This document shows, piece by piece, positions 10,241-19,180 of a stretch of DNA of 64,000 nucleotides. Made by a program: the position numbers and the translations under genes. Source of the DNA: Variovorax sp. UMC13 (GTDB taxonomy: Bacteria > Pseudomonadota > Gammaproteobacteria > Burkholderiales > Burkholderiaceae_C); assembly GCF_014170375.1 (NCBI RefSeq), contig NZ_LZZW01000017.1:1-64000 (forward strand), read 5' to 3'. Each line of letters starts with the position of its first letter. Within the stretch, counting starts at the first letter, position 1. The notes beneath the pieces are model-generated. The model worked only from the letters and a program-made list of their open reading frames with translations. It had not been told where the DNA came from and ran no database searches.

Positions 10241-10555
10241 ATGGCATCCGCAAAACCCAAAAAGAAGAACCCGCGCCTGGCGTCGGGCCGCAAGCGCGTC
10301 CGCCAGGACGTCAAGCTCAACGCCGCGAACACCTCGCTGCGCTCCAAATACCGTACCGCGGTCAAGAACGTCGAGAAGGCCGTGCTGGCCGGCGACAAGA
10401 CCAAGGCCACCGAACTCTTCGCGAAGGCCCAGAGCATCGTCGACACCGTCGCCGACAAGGGCATCTTCCACAAGAACAAGGCTGCTCGCGACAAGAGCCG
10501 CCTGTCGGCCAAGGTCAAGGCACTCGCCCTGGCCGCACCGGCCACCGCCGCCTGA
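10241..10555 (+). CDS. rpsT: 30S ribosomal protein S20
   Basis: S20 binds 16S rRNA early in assembly of the small subunit. The 104-residue, Lys/Arg/Ala-rich protein opens with [19 protein letters not shown] and has a [12 protein letters not shown] tail, as in betaproteobacterial S20 proteins. It is somewhat longer than the 87-residue E. coli form, with extra Ala-rich residues at the C-terminus, as in relatives. It is monocistronic: a TATAAT lies upstream and a strong terminator downstream. The start is the ATG at 10241. Confidence 0.97.
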   Translation: MASAKPKKKNPRLASGRKRVRQDVKLNAANTSLRSKYRTAVKNVEKAVLAGDKTKATELFAKAQSIVDTVADKGIFHKNKAARDKSRLSAKVKALALAAPATAA

Positions 10556-10631
10556 CCCTGTCAGGCCAAGCCCGGACTGGTTTCCAGTCCGCCGTTTGAC
10601 AGGGGTGCGCTGCAGCAAAGTGCAAAAAGTG

Positions 10632-10655
10632 AAAAACCGCCTTCGGGCGGTTTTT
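10632..10655 (+). terminator. Rho-independent terminator of rpsT
   Basis: CCGCC (10637-10641) pairs with GGCGG (10646-10650) around a TTCG tetraloop. Five As on the left also pair with the start of the following six-T run. It lies about 75 bases after the rpsT stop and just before the convergent amidohydrolase stop. Confidence 0.92.
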
Positions 10656-10680
10656 TCATTTCTGCGTTCCCGACAAACGA

Positions 10681-12126
10681 TCAGAAGACCAGCTTGTCCC
10701 CCGCCGCGGCCCGGATTCGGGTGGCCGAGGCCTGGGCCCGCTGGCGGATCTGCGCCAGGTTGTAGGCCGTCAGCCGGCCGTTGCGCTTGAGGATGCGGCC
10801 GTCGACCAGCACGGTGTCGACGTTGCTGCCGGTCCCGCCCTGCACGATCGCGGTCTCGATGTTGCCGACCGGCCACATGTTCAGGTCCCGGGTCCGCACC
10901 AGGATGATGTCGGCGCGCTTGCCCTCGGTGAGCGAACCGGTGACCTCGGCCAGGCCCATGGCCCTGGCGCCGTTGATCGTCGCCATCTCGATCACCTCCT
11001 GCACGCCCACGGCCTGGGCCTTCTCGCTGGGCGTGTCGGTCCAGGGCACGCCCAGGTTCCAGGTGAAGCGCATCATCTCGAACATGTCCGGCGGCGCGAT
11101 CGAGGTGGCGTCGCTCGACAGCGAGATCGTCAGCCCGGCCGCGCGCATCGCGAACAGCGCGGCGCGTGCATCGCCGGTGCTGCTCAGGCGCAGTTCGGAG
11201 TGCGTGGCGAAGCTCAGCGGCGTGCGGGTGCGCGCCATGGCCGCCAGGTCGGCCGGCGTGGCCGGCACGTAGTGGGCGATCATGAAATCCGGCCCCAGGT
11301 AGCCGCGCCGCTCGTAGTCGACCGCATCGACGTTGTTGGGCAACTCCTGCGGCGCGTGGATCGCCACCGGCAGCCCGCTGGCCTTGGCAAACTTCATCTC
11401 CTCGTGGAACACCGCATCGGTGCTCTGCTGCGGACCGCGCAGGTTCAACCCCAGGTGCACCAGGCCGTCGAGCGGCGAGCGCTCGCCGAACCACTCGCGC
11501 TGCACGCGCGGCAGGTCCTGGTAGCGGTTGACCTCCTCGGCCGGCATCTGGTCGACGTGGCCGTAGGCGTAGCGGGCGCGCAGCAGCGCCTGCCGGTGGG
11601 CGCGCAGCTCGGCGTCGGCATGGGCCGGCGAGCGCGTGTTGTGCGACCAGTTGTGCACGGTGGTGGTGCCGCCGTTGGCCAGCTCGGCGCAGCCCAGCAG
11701 CACGCTGTTGTAGAAGTCCTCGGCCGAATACAGCACCGAGGTCGCGCCCTTGGCCGGGTAGTAGGAGAAGCCGCCCTCGCGCGCGGTGAAGCTGCGGCCG
11801 ATGGCGCTCCACATGTGGTAGTGCGAATTGACGAAGCCCGGCATCACGATCATGTCGCTGGCATCGATGACCTCGGCGCCCGGCGCGCGCAGGCCGCGCC
11901 CGATCTTCTCGATCACGCCGTCGCGCACCCACAGGTCGGCACGCGGCAGCACGCCCGTGGCGCGGTCGACCGTGATCACCGCGCCGTTTCGGATCAGGTA
12001 GCTGCCGCGGCGCGCGGCCGCGGGCGCCGTGCGCGCCGAGGCCACGCCGATCAGCGCCGGCGCACCGGTGGTCGCGACCGCCAGCGCGCCGGCCATGCGG
12101 ATGAACGCTCTCTTGCTTGTTGTCAT
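10681..12126 (-). CDS. Exported metal-dependent amidohydrolase (ATZ/TRZ-like)
   Basis: This 481-residue enzyme has the amidohydrolase TIM-barrel fold. The N-terminal segment TTSKRAFIRMAGALAVATTGAPALIGVASA looks like a Tat- or Sec-type signal peptide, so the enzyme is probably periplasmic; the twin-Arg motif is imperfect (KRAFIR). Metal ligands are visible in VNSHYHMWSA (HxH), THSELRL and SSDATS. Relatives deaminate or dechlorinate ring compounds or hydrolyse cyclic amides. It is the last gene of a minus-strand operon with a TSUP transporter, an MFS carrier, a deacetylase and an FAA-type hydrolase, which points to catabolism of an imported compound. The substrate is unknown. Confidence 0.85.
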   Translation of the reverse strand: MTTSKRAFIRMAGALAVATTGAPALIGVASARTAPAAARRGSYLIRNGAVITVDRATGVLPRADLWVRDGVIEKIGRGLRAPGAEVIDASDMIVMPGFVNSHYHMWSAIGRSFTAREGGFSYYPAKGATSVLYSAEDFYNSVLLGCAELANGGTTTVHNWSHNTRSPAHADAELRAHRQALLRARYAYGHVDQMPAEEVNRYQDLPRVQREWFGERSPLDGLVHLGLNLRGPQQSTDAVFHEEMKFAKASGLPVAIHAPQELPNNVDAVDYERRGYLGPDFMIAHYVPATPADLAAMARTRTPLSFATHSELRLSSTGDARAALFAMRAAGLTISLSSDATSIAPPDMFEMMRFTWNLGVPWTDTPSEKAQAVGVQEVIEMATINGARAMGLAEVTGSLTEGKRADIILVRTRDLNMWPVGNIETAIVQGGTGSNVDTVLVDGRILKRNGRLTAYNLAQIRQRAQASATRIRAAAGDKLVF

Positions 12127-12171
12127 GTTCCGAGCCCCGTGATGGTGAAGAAGAAAAAAAGGGAGGCCCGC

Positions 12172-12924
12172 TCAGCGGACCTTGTAGAGGAAGGCCGCGG
12201 TCATCGCGAGGCCAGTGAGCACCACGAAGCCGCGCACCAGGTCGGGCCGCAGCCGCCGTGCGAGCGTGCCGCCCGCATAGCCGCCGAGCGTGGCGAACAG
12301 CGCCATCCACAGCGCATGCGACCAGACGATCGCGCCGCTGGCCGCATAGAGCCCGACGGCGATCAGCGTCAGGATGGCCGAGACGAAGTTCTTGATGCCG
12401 TTCATGCGGCCCATGTCGGTATGGCCGAGCGCGCCCAGCACCGCGAGCAGTAGGATGCCCAGGCCGCCGTTGAAATAGCCGCCATAGACCGCGACGGCCA
12501 CGATCCCCAGGTCGGCGAGCCAGGGGCCGCGCGGTTTTGCATCGATGGAACGGCGCCGCACCAGTCCCGGCCCGATCGCGAACAGCAAGGTCGCGGCCAG
12601 CAGCAGCCAGGGCACGATGCGGGCAAAGGCCTGGTTCGAGGTCGACAGCAGCAGTGCCGCACCGGCCGCGCCGCCCAGCACCGACAGCACCGCCAGCCGC
12701 GGCAGCGAGGGCGACATCGGCCCCGACAACTCGCGCCGCATGGCCCAGGCGCCGGCCAGGTAGCCCGGCAGCAGTGCGGCGGTGCCGGTGGCGTTGGCCG
12801 ACACCAGCGGCACGCCGACCATCGCCAGCGCCGGCAAGGTCAGGAAGCTGCCGCCGCCCGCCACCGCGTTGAGCGCGCCCGCCAGGGCCGCGGCGCCGCC
12901 GAGAAGCGCCCCATCCAGCACCAT
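12172..12924 (-). CDS. TSUP family permease (TauE/SafE)
   Basis: The 250-residue membrane protein has about eight hydrophobic segments. It opens with the family signature at LAGALNAVAGGGSFLTLPAL, followed by VSANATGTAALLPG. TSUP proteins carry organosulfonates, sulfite or related organic anions. The ATG at 12924 overlaps the TGA of the MFS gene upstream (TGATG), so the two are probably translated together. It sits in the AraC-linked catabolic operon and may move a product or counter-ion of that pathway. Confidence 0.88.
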   Translation of the reverse strand: MVLDGALLGGAAALAGALNAVAGGGSFLTLPALAMVGVPLVSANATGTAALLPGYLAGAWAMRRELSGPMSPSLPRLAVLSVLGGAAGAALLLSTSNQAFARIVPWLLLAATLLFAIGPGLVRRRSIDAKPRGPWLADLGIVAVAVYGGYFNGGLGILLLAVLGALGHTDMGRMNGIKNFVSAILTLIAVGLYAASGAIVWSHALWMALFATLGGYAGGTLARRLRPDLVRGFVVLTGLAMTAAFLYKVR

Positions 12925-14180
12925 CACGATTGCTTCGCGCGCGCCGGCAGCGCCATGCGGTCGGTGCGCAGCAGCAGCGTGAGCACGATGCCGAGCGCCG
13001 CCAGCAGCGTGATCTGCACGATGCCCGCCACGCTCCAGCCGAAGCGCGCCGCGATGCCGCCGATGAGGAAGCCCGCAAACGCGCCGGCCCCGTAGAGCGT
13101 CGTCACGAACACGCCCGTGGCGCGGTTGGTGAGCGCGGCCCGCACGGCCTTGATGTGGTAGCCGGCCAGGTTCACGTACAGCACGCCGCTCACCACGAAG
13201 CCCCAGGCGAAGGACAGCACCGACTGCACGCCGATGCCGGTCGGGCCCGAGAACATCAGGAAGCCCAGCAGGCCGGTGCCGCCGAAGCTCAGCGACAGCA
13301 CGAGCTTGGGATGGAAGCGGTCGCCGAGCCAGCCGCCGAAGATCGAGGCGAACACGCCGAAGCCGAAGATGCTCATCACGCGGCCGGTGTCGGCCGGCGT
13401 GTAGTGCAGGTGCTCGCGCAGGAAGGTCGGGTACATGCCCAGGTAGCCGTAGATGCAGAGCCCGCCGATCACGCTCATGCCGGTCAGCAGCACGGTGTTG
13501 CGGTTCCACATCGTCGTGGCGCCGCGCTCGTCGATGCGCGTGCCGGCGGCCGCCACCTTCTCGGTCATGCGCCGGCTCACGGTGACCGCGATCAGCGCCA
13601 TGGCGCCGAAGCCCGCGAGGCCGAAGGCCAGCAGCGGCAGCCGCCAGTCGCGCTCGGCGCCGATCAGGTGGCCGCCCAGCAGCGGCCCGACGATGGCGCC
13701 GATGCCGAAGGAGAAGTTGATCGCACCCACGGCCGTGGCCCGGTAGCGCGCGAAGTAGCTGGCGGCGATCGCGATCACCACCGTGAGCTGCATGGCCTCG
13801 CCGATGCCGGTGGCGGCGCGGTAGAGGATCATGTCGGCGAAGCCGTGCGAGTAGGCGGTCAGCAGCGTGCCGGCCGAGAAGATCGCGATGCCGATCTGCA
13901 GCACCGCCTTGCGCGACAGCCGCGCCAGCAGGTAGCCGGTGGGCACGCCGGCCACGGCCATGCCCAGCGTGAAGATGGTCGACAGCAGGCCGGTGTCGGC
14001 CAGGCCGAAGCCGAACTCGCGGCGCACGTCGGCCGCGATCAGCGGAAAGATCTGCCGGTCCATCGCGTTGAGCGCGTACGAGGCCAGCAGCACCAGGAAC
14101 ATGCCGATCTCCAGCGCGGTGATGGGCGCCTCGCGGCGCGCATCGCCGGCCGAGGGAAGGGCCGAGGTTGAGGATTGCAC
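12924..14180 (-). CDS. Major facilitator superfamily transporter
   Basis: This 418-residue inner-membrane carrier has 12 predicted helices. NAMDRQIFPLIAADVRREFG matches helix 1 of MFS organic-acid and aromatic-acid carriers, and GYLLARLSRKAVLQ is the loop 2-3 signature. It lies between a deacetylase gene and a TSUP gene in the same direction, with its stop overlapping the TSUP start. It is the most likely importer of the compound handled by this operon. Proton symport is expected from the family; the substrate is unknown. Confidence 0.9.
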   Translation of the reverse strand: MQSSTSALPSAGDARREAPITALEIGMFLVLLASYALNAMDRQIFPLIAADVRREFGFGLADTGLLSTIFTLGMAVAGVPTGYLLARLSRKAVLQIGIAIFSAGTLLTAYSHGFADMILYRAATGIGEAMQLTVVIAIAASYFARYRATAVGAINFSFGIGAIVGPLLGGHLIGAERDWRLPLLAFGLAGFGAMALIAVTVSRRMTEKVAAAGTRIDERGATTMWNRNTVLLTGMSVIGGLCIYGYLGMYPTFLREHLHYTPADTGRVMSIFGFGVFASIFGGWLGDRFHPKLVLSLSFGGTGLLGFLMFSGPTGIGVQSVLSFAWGFVVSGVLYVNLAGYHIKAVRAALTNRATGVFVTTLYGAGAFAGFLIGGIAARFGWSVAGIVQITLLAALGIVLTLLLRTDRMALPARAKQS

Positions 14181-14267
14181 GGTTTGTCTCCTTCTCGCCG
14201 GGCGAGAAATCTGTCTGTTGTTGCTTCTTCTGGAAAGGTCGCCGGCGGCGCCGCGCCGGCGAAGGGT

Positions 14268-15146
14268 TCAGGCCGCGTTGCGCGCGGCGCCGTACCAGTC
14301 GAGGATCTGCTCGCCGGTCAGGAAGGCCACGTCCTCATGCGCCTGGATGTGGGCCAGCGCCTCGCGGAAGTAACGCAGGCGGTGCGGCGCGCCCATGATG
14401 TAGGGGTGCACCACCAGCGCCATCACGCGCGCCGAATCCTTGGCGTCGGCGTAGAGCTGCTCGAACTGGTCGATCGCGCGGTCGCGGTACTCGCTGGCCT
14501 TGTGGTGCTGGATCAGCATCATCGCCACGTCGTTGCACTCCTGCGTGTAGGGCACGTTGACGATGGTGCCGCCGTTGCGCGTCTTGAGCTGCACCGGCTG
14601 GTCGTCGAGCACCCAGTCGCAGACGTACTCGTAGCCCTGCTCGGCCAGGATGTCGGGCGTGTGCCAGGTCTCGGTCAGGCCTGGGCCCAGCCAGCCGCGC
14701 GGGCGCTTGCCGGTGTAGGCGCGGATGGCCTCGGTGGTCTTGGCGATGTCCTCGACCTCGTCCGGCACCTTTTGCATGTTGCGCTGGCCGAAGCCGTGGC
14801 CGATGAACTCCCACTGGCGTTCCTTGGCCGCGCGCGCGATCGGCTCGTAGGCCGCGATGGCCGAGCCGTTGATGGCCAGCGTGGCGCCGATGCCCAGCTG
14901 GTCGATCACTTCCAGCATGCGCCAGAAGCCCACGCGGTTGCCGTACTCGTGCCAGGCCCAGTTCGGGATGTCGGGCATCGGCGAGCCGCCGGCCGGCGGC
15001 GTGAGCACCGTGCGGGGCATGGTCTCGTCGATGTTCCATTCCTCGACGTTGACGATGACCCAGACCGCCAGGCGCTTGCCGCCGGGCAGCTTGAGCGCGG
15101 GGCGGTCGGAAATCGCCGAATACGAGATGCGTTCGAGTGGTTTCAT
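14268..15146 (-). CDS. Polysaccharide deacetylase family protein (PuuE-like)
   Basis: This is a 292-residue protein of the NodB/polysaccharide-deacetylase fold. NVEEWN near residue 33 and the segments FIGHGFGQRNMQK and VVHPYIMGAPHR follow the order of the cofactor-independent allantoinase PuuE subgroup rather than chitin deacetylases. No signal peptide is present, so it is cytosolic. In the operon it lies between an FAA-type hydrolase and an MFS carrier. A hydrolase acting on a cyclic amide or imide fits both the subgroup and the context. A second family member occurs at 42045-42947, again beside an amidohydrolase. Confidence 0.82.
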   Translation of the reverse strand: MKPLERISYSAISDRPALKLPGGKRLAVWVIVNVEEWNIDETMPRTVLTPPAGGSPMPDIPNWAWHEYGNRVGFWRMLEVIDQLGIGATLAINGSAIAAYEPIARAAKERQWEFIGHGFGQRNMQKVPDEVEDIAKTTEAIRAYTGKRPRGWLGPGLTETWHTPDILAEQGYEYVCDWVLDDQPVQLKTRNGGTIVNVPYTQECNDVAMMLIQHHKASEYRDRAIDQFEQLYADAKDSARVMALVVHPYIMGAPHRLRYFREALAHIQAHEDVAFLTGEQILDWYGAARNAA

Positions 15147-15183
15147 GGTTGCTTGCTCCTGCTTTCGATGCGGTGACGGGGGC

Positions 15184-15897
15184 TCAGACGATCTCGACCT
15201 GCAAGGGCGCGAGGCCCTCGATGCGGCCGACCAGCCGGTCGCCGCGCTGCACCGGGCCCACGCCTTCGGGCGTGCCGGTGTAGATCAGGTCGCCGGGGAA
15301 CAGCCGGTACTGTCTGGACAGCTCGCTGACGATCTCGTGCACGTTCCAGATCATCTTCTCGAGCACTGAATCCTGCCGCGCAGCGCCGTTGACCGTGAGG
15401 CTCAGCGCGCCCGAGCGGATGTGGCCGACCTGCGCCACCGGATGGATGGCACCGCAGGGCGCAGAGTGGTCGAAGGACTTGCCCTGCTCCCAGGGCAGGC
15501 CGCGCTTGTTGCATTCGCGCTGGCGGTCGCGCCGCGTCATGTCCAGGCCGGCCGCATAGCCGAACACGTGGTCGAGCGAATCCTCGGGCGACACGTCCTG
15601 GGCTTCGCTGCCAATGGCCACGACCAGCTCGAACTCGAACTGGAAATCGTCCGTCAGCACCGGGTAGGGCACGCGGCCGTCGGTCACGACCGAGTCGGCG
15701 GGCTTCTGGAAGAAGAAGGGCGGGTCGCGCTCGTCGCCCTCCTTCATCTCGCGGATGTGGGCCAGGTAGTTGCGGCCCACGCAGTAGACGCGGCGCACCG
15801 GGAAGCGCTGCTCGCTGCCCACGATGGCGATGGACACGGGCTGGACCTGCAGGGCCTCGGGGATCGGTGCGGGGGGATTTTTCGTTTCGGCGGACAT
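15184..15897 (-). CDS. Fumarylacetoacetate hydrolase (FAA) family protein
   Basis: The product has 237 residues with one FAA domain. The segment RVYCVGRNYLAHIREM, the metal-binding EFELVVAIG and the C-terminal TGTPEGVGPVQRGD are characteristic. The family covers fumarylpyruvate hydrolase, 2-oxohepta-3-enedioate isomerase and oxaloacetate decarboxylase. It is the first gene of the minus-strand operon running to 10681 and is transcribed divergently from an AraC regulator 125 bases away. It probably cleaves an acylpyruvate-type intermediate. Confidence 0.9.
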   Translation of the reverse strand: MSAETKNPPAPIPEALQVQPVSIAIVGSEQRFPVRRVYCVGRNYLAHIREMKEGDERDPPFFFQKPADSVVTDGRVPYPVLTDDFQFEFELVVAIGSEAQDVSPEDSLDHVFGYAAGLDMTRRDRQRECNKRGLPWEQGKSFDHSAPCGAIHPVAQVGHIRSGALSLTVNGAARQDSVLEKMIWNVHEIVSELSRQYRLFPGDLIYTGTPEGVGPVQRGDRLVGRIEGLAPLQVEIV

Positions 15898-16022
15898 CAG
15901 GTTTGTCTCTCTGGAAGGTTTGAGGAAGCGTTGCTAGAGTCTAGGAACGAGGCCCCCCGGCCTCAACGCACAGGCTTGCGCAAAGCTATGCAATCCTTGC
16001 GATCTTGCGACCGGCTCCCTCC

Positions 16023-17003
16023 ATGCAATCAGCGCCCTCTTCCCTCATCGAACTCACGCCGCCCCGTGCCGGTGCGGCGCGTGCTGCGATCAGCAACTAC
16101 ACGATGGCGGCGCGGGCGCAGCGTGCCTACTTCGGCATCCACGACCAGAGCAACTGCCTGCCGAACCCGGTGCCGCACCGGCACGAGTACTTCCAGATCT
16201 ACGTCAACACGCGCGGCGAGACCACGCACTACATCGGTGGCAGCCAGCGCCCCATCGCCGCGGGCACGGTGAGCTTCGTGCTGCCTTTTCTGGTGCACTA
16301 CATCCCGAACGCGGCCGACGGCGTGTTTCATGTGATCAACATCAGCAAGGACTACCTGCTGCCCGCGCTGGACCTCGATGTGTTCGAACTGTCGGAGGTG
16401 CCGCTGTCGCGCGCGCCCGAGCTCGCGCCCTTCCGCTTCCAGCACTGCCTGGACTTCCGCTTCGACGCGCACGAAACCCTGCAATTGCAAGATCTGTGCG
16501 AGCGCATGGCGCAGGAGGCGCAGCGCCCGCCGGGCGAGGACACGGCCAGCCACCTGCTGATCCGCAGCCACCTGCTGCACCTGATCGGCATGGTGTGGCG
16601 CCGCTACGGCGAGGACTTCCGCGACTGCGAGGCGCGGGGCATGGCGCTGCAGTCGTACCGGCCGGCGGTGCTGCGCTGCATCCGCTACATCAGCCAGAAC
16701 CTGGCGCAGGAGCTCACGCTGGGCGACGCGGCACAGGCCAGCCACGTCTCGGCCACGCACCTGGCCCACCTGCTCAAGGGCGAGACCGGCAAGACCTTCC
16801 TGGAGCTGGTGACCGAACGCCGCATCGAGCGCGCCAAGACGCTGCTGGTGTTCACGGCCGCCTCGGCCGCGGAGATCGGCGAGAGCACGGGCTTCGGCGA
16901 GCCCGCGCACTTCGCGCGCCGCTTCCGGCAAATGGTGGGCTCGACGCCCTCGGCCTACCGGCGCAGCTTCCAGCAGGGCGGGACGCGCACCTGGGAGGAG
17001 TGA
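16023..17003 (+). CDS. AraC family transcriptional regulator with cupin sensor domain
   Basis: This is a 326-residue regulator. The N-terminal cupin-like domain contains PVPHRHEYFQIYVNTRGET at about residues 45-65, and the C-terminal AraC helix-turn-helix domain spans about 215-320 with STGFGEPAHFARRFRQMVG near the end. The ATG at 16023 is preferred; an in-frame TTG at 16005 would add six residues. It is divergent from the FAA-hydrolase operon, so it is the likely activator of that operon, with the shared 125-base intergenic region as its target. Confidence 0.9.
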   Translation: MQSAPSSLIELTPPRAGAARAAISNYTMAARAQRAYFGIHDQSNCLPNPVPHRHEYFQIYVNTRGETTHYIGGSQRPIAAGTVSFVLPFLVHYIPNAADGVFHVINISKDYLLPALDLDVFELSEVPLSRAPELAPFRFQHCLDFRFDAHETLQLQDLCERMAQEAQRPPGEDTASHLLIRSHLLHLIGMVWRRYGEDFRDCEARGMALQSYRPAVLRCIRYISQNLAQELTLGDAAQASHVSATHLAHLLKGETGKTFLELVTERRIERAKTLLVFTAASAAEIGESTGFGEPAHFARRFRQMVGSTPSAYRRSFQQGGTRTWEE

Positions 17004-17048
17004 GCGCGGGCGCTTCGCCCTTCTCGTGCCGGCCGGGCGCCCTCTTCT

Positions 17049-19118
17049 TCAGGGGAACGCGCCGGCCAGCCCGCCGCGAACGGTCGTCGTGCCTCCCGGG
17101 CCGATCTCCAGGTACGGCTCGGTGCCGCTCGCATAGGCCGGCCAGTCGATGGCCGCCGTGCCGGGCGCGCCGTGCTTCGCGAAGTGGGTCCAGAGGGTCA
17201 TCGTGGCCGCGCTGACCGCCGCATCGTCGGGCCCCCAGCCGATCGACGCCGCGATGTCGGCGGCGTCGCCGGCCGTGCCGCTGACCCCATTGCCGTTCAG
17301 GTCGGCGATCGGTGGCTTGCGGCCATCGGGCGTGAGGACCAGTCCCATCGTGTAGTTGCTCACCAGGCCCAGCGGATAGTTGAACAGGTAGGGCAGCTCG
17401 CCGCTGTGCCCGCTCTGCACGCCCATCCCGGCCCAGCCGTCCGGGATCCGGCTGAAGCGGTAGACGAACTGCGGCGAGCGGTAGGTCGGCGTGCGCTGCG
17501 CCATGAAGACCGGCAGCGCGGCGCGCAGCGAGGGGTAGTCGCCCGAGGTGGCGCCGACCATCAGCGGCACGTCGCTGGGCATGCCGTCCACCATGTTCTG
17601 GCCGTAGGTCTTCACCAGGTGGCGGAAGTCCACATTGGGCCGGTAGGTCTCGCGCGGGATGCCGGCGTCGAGGTCGGCCTGGGTGAAGGCCGTCCAGGGC
17701 AGCGCACGGGCCTCGGCCAGCGTGCGCACCGACACGCGATCGAACATCGCCTTGCCGATCGCCTCGCCACCGGCCAGCGAGGCGGCCGCCGTGCCCGAGG
17801 TCGCGATGGCGTTCGCCCCGCTCTGCACGATCGCCTTGTGGAACAGGCCGGCCGCTTCGGGTGCGTTCATGAGCGCGTAGACCTTGCCGCCCCCGCCCGA
17901 CTGGCCGAAGATCGTCACGTTGCCCGGATCGCCGCCGAAGGCCGCGGCGTTGGCCTGGACCCATTGCAGCGCCATCACCAGGTCCATCTGGCCGTAGTTG
18001 CCCGAGCCGCCATGGCCGCTTTCCGCGGAAAGCAGCGGATGCGCGAGGTAGCCGAAGGGGCCCAGGCGGTGGTTGACGGTGACCAGCACGACGTCCTTCG
18101 ACGGCAGGCCTTCGGGGTTGTTGTACTGCCTGGAGTTCGCGGTGAGGATCGCGAACGAACCGCCGTGGAACCAGACCATCACCGGCAGCTTCGAAGCGTT
18201 CTTGGGCGCCGTCACATGGAGGTAGAGCGAGTCCTCGCTCATGCCGCCTTCACCCAGCGGCTCCAGCGTGGGATTCTGGGCCGACTGGTCCGGCCAGGCA
18301 GTCGCCTCACGCGTGCCGTTCCAGGTCCCGGCCGCCTGCGGCGGACGCCACCGGAGCGCCCCCACCGGCGGTTGCGCGTAGGGGATGCCCAGGTACTGCC
18401 AGGTCGTGGGCGAGGCTTCGAAGCCGCGCAGCCCGCCCCCTGTGGTCTGGACCTGATGACGCGCGCCGGTGGCACGCGCGAAGTGCTCCTGCGCGGCGGC
18501 AGCACCCTTCGCCGTGCGGGGCCGCGGGTCCAGGTCGGTGAAGGCCTTGGCCTCCTCGAGCGCCGCCAGCAGCGGCGCCAGGCTGGCGCGGAATGCCGCC
18601 GACGGCTGGCTGAAATCGATCGCCCGCGCGTGCTTCGAGACGATGTCCCGCACCGCATCGCTGAGCTGGATGCCGTTGTTCAAATCCCCGTCGACGTCCA
18701 GCGTCTGCAGCAGCACCAGCCGGTTGCTCGCCTCGGGCGCCGACGCGGTGCCCGCCTTGCCAAGCGCCAGGGGCGAGAGCGCATCGGCCGCAGGCGCCGA
18801 GCCCAGCGGCAGATCGCCGATCGCGAAGCGCAAGGTCTCGCCCGCGGCATAGCGGTAGCGGCCCTCGCCATCGGTCCGGCGCGCGCCGCTCACCGAACCG
18901 CTGTAGTCCAGACCGATCACCGGGCCGCCGGCGAAGGTCCCCGAGAGCGATGCCGAGGTGTCCGGCGGCGTGGGCGCGACCTCCGGTGGTGGGTCGGCCA
19001 GCGTGACCCCGCTCCTTCCCCCGCCGCCGCAACCCAGCAGCATCGCCGCACTGGCCAGAGCAGCAAGGCACATCGTCGTGCCGCGAAGGCACCGGCTTGA
19101 AGCCATTCGTTCGATCAT
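17049..19118 (-). CDS. Carboxylesterase type B lipoprotein, tandem paralogue 1
   Basis: This is a secreted serine esterase of about 689 residues, probably anchored as a lipoprotein: a hydrophobic leader ends in the lipobox AAMLLGC, followed by a glycine run. Residues of about 30-230 form a separate domain with GEGRYRYAAGE and LDVDGDLNNGIQLS motifs. The esterase domain follows, with oxyanion loop HGGSF, nucleophile motif FGQSGGG and a HSGELPYLF segment that should carry the catalytic His. A D-x-N-x-N-G loop (DLNGNGVSG) near the C-terminus may bind calcium. It lies downstream of a paralogue in the same direction, both controlled from the TetR-facing region at about 21.3 kb. Confidence 0.88.
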   Translation of the reverse strand: MIERMASSRCLRGTTMCLAALASAAMLLGCGGGGRSGVTLADPPPEVAPTPPDTSASLSGTFAGGPVIGLDYSGSVSGARRTDGEGRYRYAAGETLRFAIGDLPLGSAPAADALSPLALGKAGTASAPEASNRLVLLQTLDVDGDLNNGIQLSDAVRDIVSKHARAIDFSQPSAAFRASLAPLLAALEEAKAFTDLDPRPRTAKGAAAAQEHFARATGARHQVQTTGGGLRGFEASPTTWQYLGIPYAQPPVGALRWRPPQAAGTWNGTREATAWPDQSAQNPTLEPLGEGGMSEDSLYLHVTAPKNASKLPVMVWFHGGSFAILTANSRQYNNPEGLPSKDVVLVTVNHRLGPFGYLAHPLLSAESGHGGSGNYGQMDLVMALQWVQANAAAFGGDPGNVTIFGQSGGGGKVYALMNAPEAAGLFHKAIVQSGANAIATSGTAAASLAGGEAIGKAMFDRVSVRTLAEARALPWTAFTQADLDAGIPRETYRPNVDFRHLVKTYGQNMVDGMPSDVPLMVGATSGDYPSLRAALPVFMAQRTPTYRSPQFVYRFSRIPDGWAGMGVQSGHSGELPYLFNYPLGLVSNYTMGLVLTPDGRKPPIADLNGNGVSGTAGDAADIAASIGWGPDDAAVSAATMTLWTHFAKHGAPGTAAIDWPAYASGTEPYLEIGPGGTTTVRGGLAGAFP
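18483..19060 (-). repeat. Duplicated block in the esterase pair, copy A
   Basis: This roughly 580-base block is almost identical to 20585-21162 with a constant offset of 2102 bases and no indels that I can see. It encodes the lipobox, the linker and the N-terminal domain of the downstream esterase. Outside it the two genes remain alignable but differ much more. Confidence 0.85.
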
Positions 19119-19180
19119 GAAGTCTCCGTTTTTGTGGCGCGGCGGGGCACGATGCCTCGCCGCAAGGCTCAGGATGGGAA

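Noticed and set aside
12930..14171. A 413-codon open frame opposite the MFS gene
   Set aside because: Low-complexity antisense translation; the MFS helices on the minus strand are clear.
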